This document shows positions 59,920-64,000 of a stretch of 64,000 bases of DNA, piece by piece. The notes beneath the pieces were generated by a model. It searched no databases and had not been told where the DNA came from. It saw only the letters and a program-made list of their open reading frames with translations. Made by a program: the position numbers and the translations under genes. The stretch comes from Rhodococcus sp. 14-2470-1b (lineage in GTDB: Bacteria > Actinomycetota > Actinomycetes > Mycobacteriales > Mycobacteriaceae): contig NZ_NPFY01000012.1 in assembly GCF_002259415.1 (NCBI RefSeq), positions 248,001 to 312,000 on the forward strand. The letters are read 5' to 3'. Positions within the stretch are counted from its first letter, which is position 1. Every line of letters starts with the position of its first letter.

Positions 59920-61812
59920 CTATGTAGCGCGGGTGACCAGCGCAAACGGCCCGATATCGGTGACCTGGAACCGCGGATCCTCGAACAACGACTCGTCGAA
60001 GGTGACTGTGTAGCGCCGGACGTTCGGATCGTTCGGATAGACGTCCTCGGCCAACCGCAAGGTGTAGCCGTCTGCGCCGCGGCGGAACAGGAAGGCGTCG
60101 GGCGCCTGCCACTGACTCTCGTCGAGCTTGGTGATCAACTCGTCCGCAGTCTCGGCCGTCGTCCAGTCCTCGATTGCTGCGGCGCGCTGATCGAACTGCG
60201 CAAGCGGGTTGGCGTAGTGCGACGTCAGCCCCTGGAAGCCGAAGTACGGGTAGTAGCTGAGGAACGAGGTGTCTGCCGTCAGGACGATCGTCTCGTCTCG
60301 GGGCCTGCCGACCTGCTCGGTGATCGCTCGGTCGACCTCGGAGTAATAGGACACTGCGCTCGGTGGGCGCTTGTCGGCGCGGTTGCCGTCACCGTCGGTG
60401 TCCGAGTACGCGACGGTGATCTCCGACTGCAGAACCTGAGGGATGTTCTGTGCGAACGCAAGTGCACCGATCGTCGCCACCGTCACCGCGGCAACCTTGA
60501 ACCGCGACGGTTCACCCACCGCCTGGTAGATGGCCTTCGCGCCTTCGACGAAGCCGAAAACTCCCGCTGCTCCCAGCAATACGATCAGGACAGCTTCGAG
60601 GCGGAAGCTGAGCAGTGTCGTGCCGGCTACGGTCGCCGCCATGGACAGCAGCGTCCACAGATACACGGAGACGACGCCGATGCTCAACGCCTGCGCTCGA
60701 CGCGACGTCGCCGTCCTGACCGCGAGCCACAGAGTCCCGGCCATGGTCAGCGCACCGAGCAGGGAGAACTCGAACATCGGGAACGGCAGCTCGGCACCGG
60801 CCTCCGGGAGGTAATGCAGCGCTGTGCCCGACGTCGCAGGTGCTCCGGTCAGTGCGTCGGCAAGATAAGGGGCCCAGACGGTCAGTGCGACAAGTCCTGA
60901 AATCGCGGCGATCACAACGAGGCGAACAACCACCGGAATTGCTGCACGCCAGGTCTTGTGAGCCCGAACATTCAGGAACGCCGACACAACGGCCATGAGC
61001 GTCACCGCAAACGCCGCCATGCCCAGGTAGAGGGTGTAGAACGTCGCCGCGAGGCCGAGGAACAGACCCGTCCCGACAACAGCGCCCCAGCCCCAGTTCG
61101 TCGATCGGTCGGGTTCGTCGGGAATCGGCCGATTCAGCGCTCCCCACGCGAGTAGGAGTGCAGGCGCGACGAGCAGCGCGATGACGGCACTGTAGGCCTC
61201 CGGGGAGGCGTAGGCGACGACGAGAGCGGTGGTGACGGCCGAGACGGCTACCGCGAGGTCGGCGCGGACCAGTTGGCGCCAGAGCGTGTAGGCGACGACG
61301 GCTGTGACGGCGAGAAATCCGATTGCGAACGGCTTGAACACTTCCCAGCCATCCATGCCGAGCAGGTTCCCGACGCGTCCGCCGATCCAGAACCATCCGG
61401 CCGGGTAGAACGGCGGGATGTCCGGGTACGTCATGTCGCGTAGCGCAGGCGAATCGGTGAGGCGCGTCAGGTACTCGGTTCGGAACTCCTGGTCGACGGA
61501 TATGCCGAACAGATAGAGCTTGGTTGCCGCCAGAGGCATGCCGAGCGTGACCGTCACGAACCCCGAAAGTCCTCCCCACGTGAGCACTTTCGCGAGCCGC
61601 GCAAGCGTCCCGCGGCGGTACAGCACGATCGCCGTGGCCAACAGGGCGATGCAGACCACCTGGCCGAGCGTCGTCAGCGCACGGGTGACGTTGGACGAGT
61701 TGAACGCAGGCCACTCGACGAGTGAGAACGCGAACAACCCGACCGCCGCCACCACGGCTGCGACTAGAGCGGCCAGTACACCGTCGACGGCTGTGCCGAG
61801 CGCTCTTTTCAT
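59920..61812 (-). CDS. aftA: Galactan 5-O-arabinofuranosyltransferase
   Basis: 630 residues from an ATG at 61812, directly abutting the dprE2 stop with no gap. About eleven to thirteen membrane helices and a C-terminal outside domain. The GT-C acidic motif is GISVDQEFRTEYLTRLTDSP near residue 125, followed by YPDIPPFYPAGWFWIGGR, which is diagnostic for AftA. It puts the first arabinofuranose on galactan from DPA. Orthologue of Rv3792, with the same upstream neighbours. Confidence 0.95.
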   Translation of the reverse strand: MKRALGTAVDGVLAALVAAVVAAVGLFAFSLVEWPAFNSSNVTRALTTLGQVVCIALLATAIVLYRRGTLARLAKVLTWGGLSGFVTVTLGMPLAATKLYLFGISVDQEFRTEYLTRLTDSPALRDMTYPDIPPFYPAGWFWIGGRVGNLLGMDGWEVFKPFAIGFLAVTAVVAYTLWRQLVRADLAVAVSAVTTALVVAYASPEAYSAVIALLVAPALLLAWGALNRPIPDEPDRSTNWGWGAVVGTGLFLGLAATFYTLYLGMAAFAVTLMAVVSAFLNVRAHKTWRAAIPVVVRLVVIAAISGLVALTVWAPYLADALTGAPATSGTALHYLPEAGAELPFPMFEFSLLGALTMAGTLWLAVRTATSRRAQALSIGVVSVYLWTLLSMAATVAGTTLLSFRLEAVLIVLLGAAGVFGFVEGAKAIYQAVGEPSRFKVAAVTVATIGALAFAQNIPQVLQSEITVAYSDTDGDGNRADKRPPSAVSYYSEVDRAITEQVGRPRDETIVLTADTSFLSYYPYFGFQGLTSHYANPLAQFDQRAAAIEDWTTAETADELITKLDESQWQAPDAFLFRRGADGYTLRLAEDVYPNDPNVRRYTVTFDESLFEDPRFQVTDIGPFALVTRAT

Positions 61813-62577
61813 CTAGATGGGGAGTTTGCGGAAGATCGGCCGCGGCACATGCCTCAGAGCGATCATCACGAAGCGGAAGGGGCCCGGTGCCCAGACCAGA
61901 TCCTTGCCCTTCTGCGACGCCGCGACGGCGAGCTTCGCGATGTCTTCCTTGTCCACCGTCAGCGGCGCTTCCTTGACGTGGGCGCTGAACTTGGTGCGCA
62001 CCATGCCCGGGCGGATGACGGTGACGCGAGGACCGAACTCTCGCAACGCTTCTCCGAGCCCGAGGTAGAACCCGTCGAGACCCGCCTTGGTGGAGCCGTA
62101 GACGAAGTTGGATCGGCGCACGCGCTCGCCCGCCACCGAGGACATGACGATGATCCGTCCGTAGGCCTGGGCCTTGAGCTTCTCGGCCAGCAGAACACCG
62201 ACCGACACCGACGCGGTGTAGTTGATGTTCGCCGTCAGGACGGCCTTGCGCTGGTTCTGCCACAGCTCTTCGGCGTCGAAGTCCACCGCGAACGCGACGA
62301 TCGCCACGTCGACGTCACCTTTGGACCACGCCTCTTCGATGACCCTGGGGTGGGACTCGGTGTCGAGTGCGTCGAAGTCGATGACGTCGACGTCCTTGGC
62401 GCCCTTGGCTTTCAACTGAGCAACGGACGCATCCCGGAGCGGGTCGTTCGGCAAGGCCGCGAGGATCACGCGCGCCGGCGACTTGGACAGGTACTCCTCG
62501 GTGATGGCGAGACCGATCTCGCTCGTTCCGCCGAGTACGAGAATGGTCTGCGGGTTTCCCACAGCGTCGATCGTCAC
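61813..62577 (-). CDS. dprE2: Decaprenylphosphoryl-2-keto-ribose reductase
   Basis: 254 residues from a GTG at 62577 that overlaps the dprE1 stop (GTGA). Short-chain dehydrogenase: [20 protein letters not shown] (NAD(P)-binding) at the N-terminus, Ser in VMSSVAG and the catalytic Tyr-Lys in YGSTKAG near residue 160. It reduces the keto intermediate made by DprE1 to DPA with NADH. Orthologue of Rv3791. Confidence 0.96.
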   Translation of the reverse strand: MTIDAVGNPQTILVLGGTSEIGLAITEEYLSKSPARVILAALPNDPLRDASVAQLKAKGAKDVDVIDFDALDTESHPRVIEEAWSKGDVDVAIVAFAVDFDAEELWQNQRKAVLTANINYTASVSVGVLLAEKLKAQAYGRIIVMSSVAGERVRRSNFVYGSTKAGLDGFYLGLGEALREFGPRVTVIRPGMVRTKFSAHVKEAPLTVDKEDIAKLAVAASQKGKDLVWAPGPFRFVMIALRHVPRPIFRKLPI

Positions 62578-64000
62578 AGCAGTTCCAACCTTCTGGCCAT
62601 ATCGGAGGCGAAAACGCCTGTGGGGTCAACGGATCGGCGGACCTTGATCCACTCGTCGATCCGCGGGTACATCGAATGGAAGGTCTCCGCATCGGTGCGC
62701 GAGTCCTTGGCGGTGTACAGCCGGCCGCCGAACTCGAGCACGCGCTTGTCGAGTTCGCGCACCAATTCGTTGAGGCCGGCCTTGATCGGGAAGTCCATCG
62801 CGACGTTCCAGCCGGCCATCGGGAAGCTCAGTGGCGCTTTGTTTCCAGGACCGAACAGCTTGAAGACGTTGAGCGCAGAGTACTGGCCCGAGCGCTGGAT
62901 GTACCGGATGATGTCCTTGAATTCCTCGAGAGCCTCCGTGGGAACCAGGAACTGGTACTGCAGGAATCCCTTGGGTCCGTAGCCTCGGTTCCACTCACCC
63001 ACGAGGTCGAGAGGGTGGTAGAACTGCGTCAGGTTCTGTACTTTGCCGGTGTAGTTGCCGCCCATGCGGTAGTACGCCTCACCGATCATGCTCATCGACA
63101 GCTTGTTCAGGCCGCTGATGGGGAAGATGTCGGGGACCGTGAGCAGCTGAGGCGCGTCGAACTTCAGCGGGTCTTTCTGCAGCTTCTTGGGCAGCTCGTC
63201 GAACTTCGCCAAGGATCCTCTCGTGATGGTCGCTCGCCCCAACTTCGGCGGCGCGCTCATCACGTCGAACCAGGCGCTCGAGTAAGTGTAGTTGTCCTCG
63301 GTCCCGTCCTGGTGCGCTGCGACGGTCTCGTCGAGCGACTCGGTGCGGATCCCGTCGTTGATGAAGTACGCCGTCTCCGTCGGCGTCATCTCGATGGTTG
63401 CCCGCAAGATGATGCCGGTCAGACCGTTGCCGCCGACAGTCGCCCAGAAGAGCTTCGCGTTCTTGCCCGACGGCGTGAGGTGACGAATCTGTCCGTCTGC
63501 GGTCAGCAGTTCCATCGAGCGCACGTGGTTGCCGAAGCTCCCGGCGCTGTGATGGTTCTTACCGTGGATGTCGCAGCCTATTGCTCCACCGATGGTGACC
63601 TGCCGCGTACCGGGCAGAACCGGAACCCAGAGGCCGAACGGCAATGCTGCACGCATCAAGGCGTCCAGGCTGACTCCACCGTCCAGGTCGACCATGCGTG
63701 TTCCCGCGTCGATGCTGTAGATGCGGTCGAGCGACGTCATATCGACGACGAGGCCACCGGAGTTCTGCGCGTTGTCACCGTACGAACGGCCGAGACCGCG
63801 CGCGATCACACCCCGCCGCAGGTAGGACGGCTTGCTCTCGTTCTGCTCCGCGACCTGCTTCACCGCGTTCGCGATGAGCTCGGGGTCGGACGTGGTGAGC
63901 ACCTCTCCCGTGGAAGGCGCGGTGCGCCCGAAACCGGAGATCGTGCGGGTCTGCGTGGGTAGCGGCGCAGTGTTCCCGGCCTGTGGTTCCAGGGGGAAGA
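62574..64000 (-). CDS. dprE1: Decaprenylphosphoryl-beta-D-ribose oxidase (N-terminus beyond window)
   Basis: The frame is open to the right edge. Reading upstream of the GTG at 63902 gives [19 protein letters not shown], the conserved DprE1 N-terminus, so the start lies just outside the window and the feature is partial. FAD-binding motif [17 protein letters not shown], then the conserved KDSR (Lys at the catalytic position) in [10 protein letters not shown]. Oxidises decaprenylphosphoryl-ribose at C2'. The benzothiazinone-target Cys387 of M. tuberculosis (in NICVDF) is Ala here (NVAMDF, codon 62801-62799). Orthologue of Rv3790. Confidence 0.96.
   Translation of the reverse strand, partial: FPLEPQAGNTAPLPTQTRTISGFGRTAPSTGEVLTTSDPELIANAVKQVAEQNESKPSYLRRGVIARGLGRSYGDNAQNSGGLVVDMTSLDRIYSIDAGTRMVDLDGGVSLDALMRAALPFGLWVPVLPGTRQVTIGGAIGCDIHGKNHHSAGSFGNHVRSMELLTADGQIRHLTPSGKNAKLFWATVGGNGLTGIILRATIEMTPTETAYFINDGIRTESLDETVAAHQDGTEDNYTYSSAWFDVMSAPPKLGRATITRGSLAKFDELPKKLQKDPLKFDAPQLLTVPDIFPISGLNKLSMSMIGEAYYRMGGNYTGKVQNLTQFYHPLDLVGEWNRGYGPKGFLQYQFLVPTEALEEFKDIIRYIQRSGQYSALNVFKLFGPGNKAPLSFPMAGWNVAMDFPIKAGLNELVRELDKRVLEFGGRLYTAKDSRTDAETFHSMYPRIDEWIKVRRSVDPTGVFASDMARRLELL

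Overview
The window is high-GC actinobacterial DNA that matches, gene for gene in long stretches, the mycobacterial arabinogalactan and mycolic acid region (the Rv3790 to Rv3835 interval of Mycobacterium tuberculosis). It comes from a mycolic-acid-containing actinomycete. The gene complement (two Emb proteins, a mycolyltransferase with LGFP repeats, no erp next to glf, accessory catabolic genes next to serS) suggests Rhodococcus or a close relative. The genus is an inference; no rRNA gene is present.

Left part (1-20300). A truncated septum-formation-type membrane protein (homologue of the gene next to mycobacterial serS) and an ankyrin protein flank serS. Then come two divergent operons that share a control region with two copies of one 17-bp palindrome. 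Leftwards lies a NitT/TauT-type ABC importer (lipoprotein, ATPase, two permeases). Rightwards lies a five-gene CoA-dependent catabolic operon (MaoC hydratase, class III CoA-transferase, MmgE/PrpD, acyl-CoA dehydrogenase, CitE-like lyase). Next are a type II NADH dehydrogenase, an APC transporter, two envelope proteins, a tandem pair of PlsC acyltransferases, a CPBP protease, an ECF sigma factor with a membrane-anchored Pro/Thr-rich tail, and a HAD phosphatase.

Middle (20300-26050). A two-gene cassette (TetR regulator and DUF1348/NTF2-like protein, divergent, with three operators between them) is bracketed by two copies of a 158-bp palindromic repeat. It is followed by a secreted PGRP/amidase with LGFP repeats, by cobM-cobF, and by a 35-bp tandem repeat related to short repeats inside cobM and an emb gene.

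Cell-wall core, plus strand (26082-48825). glf, glfT2, a PAP2 phosphatase, the ubiA-type DPPR synthase and aftB build galactan and supply and add arabinose. Three Ag85-type mycolyltransferases (the third fused to LGFP repeats), a DUF732-like lipoprotein, culp6, an LLM oxidoreductase, fadD32, pks13 and accD4 make and transfer mycolic acids.

Right part, minus strand (48918-64000). dprE1, dprE2, aftA, a GT-C-like membrane protein and two Emb arabinosyltransferases make DPA and polymerise arabinan. They are followed by a lantibiotic-immunity-type ABC-2 transporter that converges on accD4 across a 72-bp imperfect palindrome. DprE1 has Ala where the benzothiazinone-target Cys sits in M. tuberculosis. 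dprE1 and the first gene are cut by the window edges. No tRNA, rRNA, CRISPR array, insertion sequence or prophage was seen.
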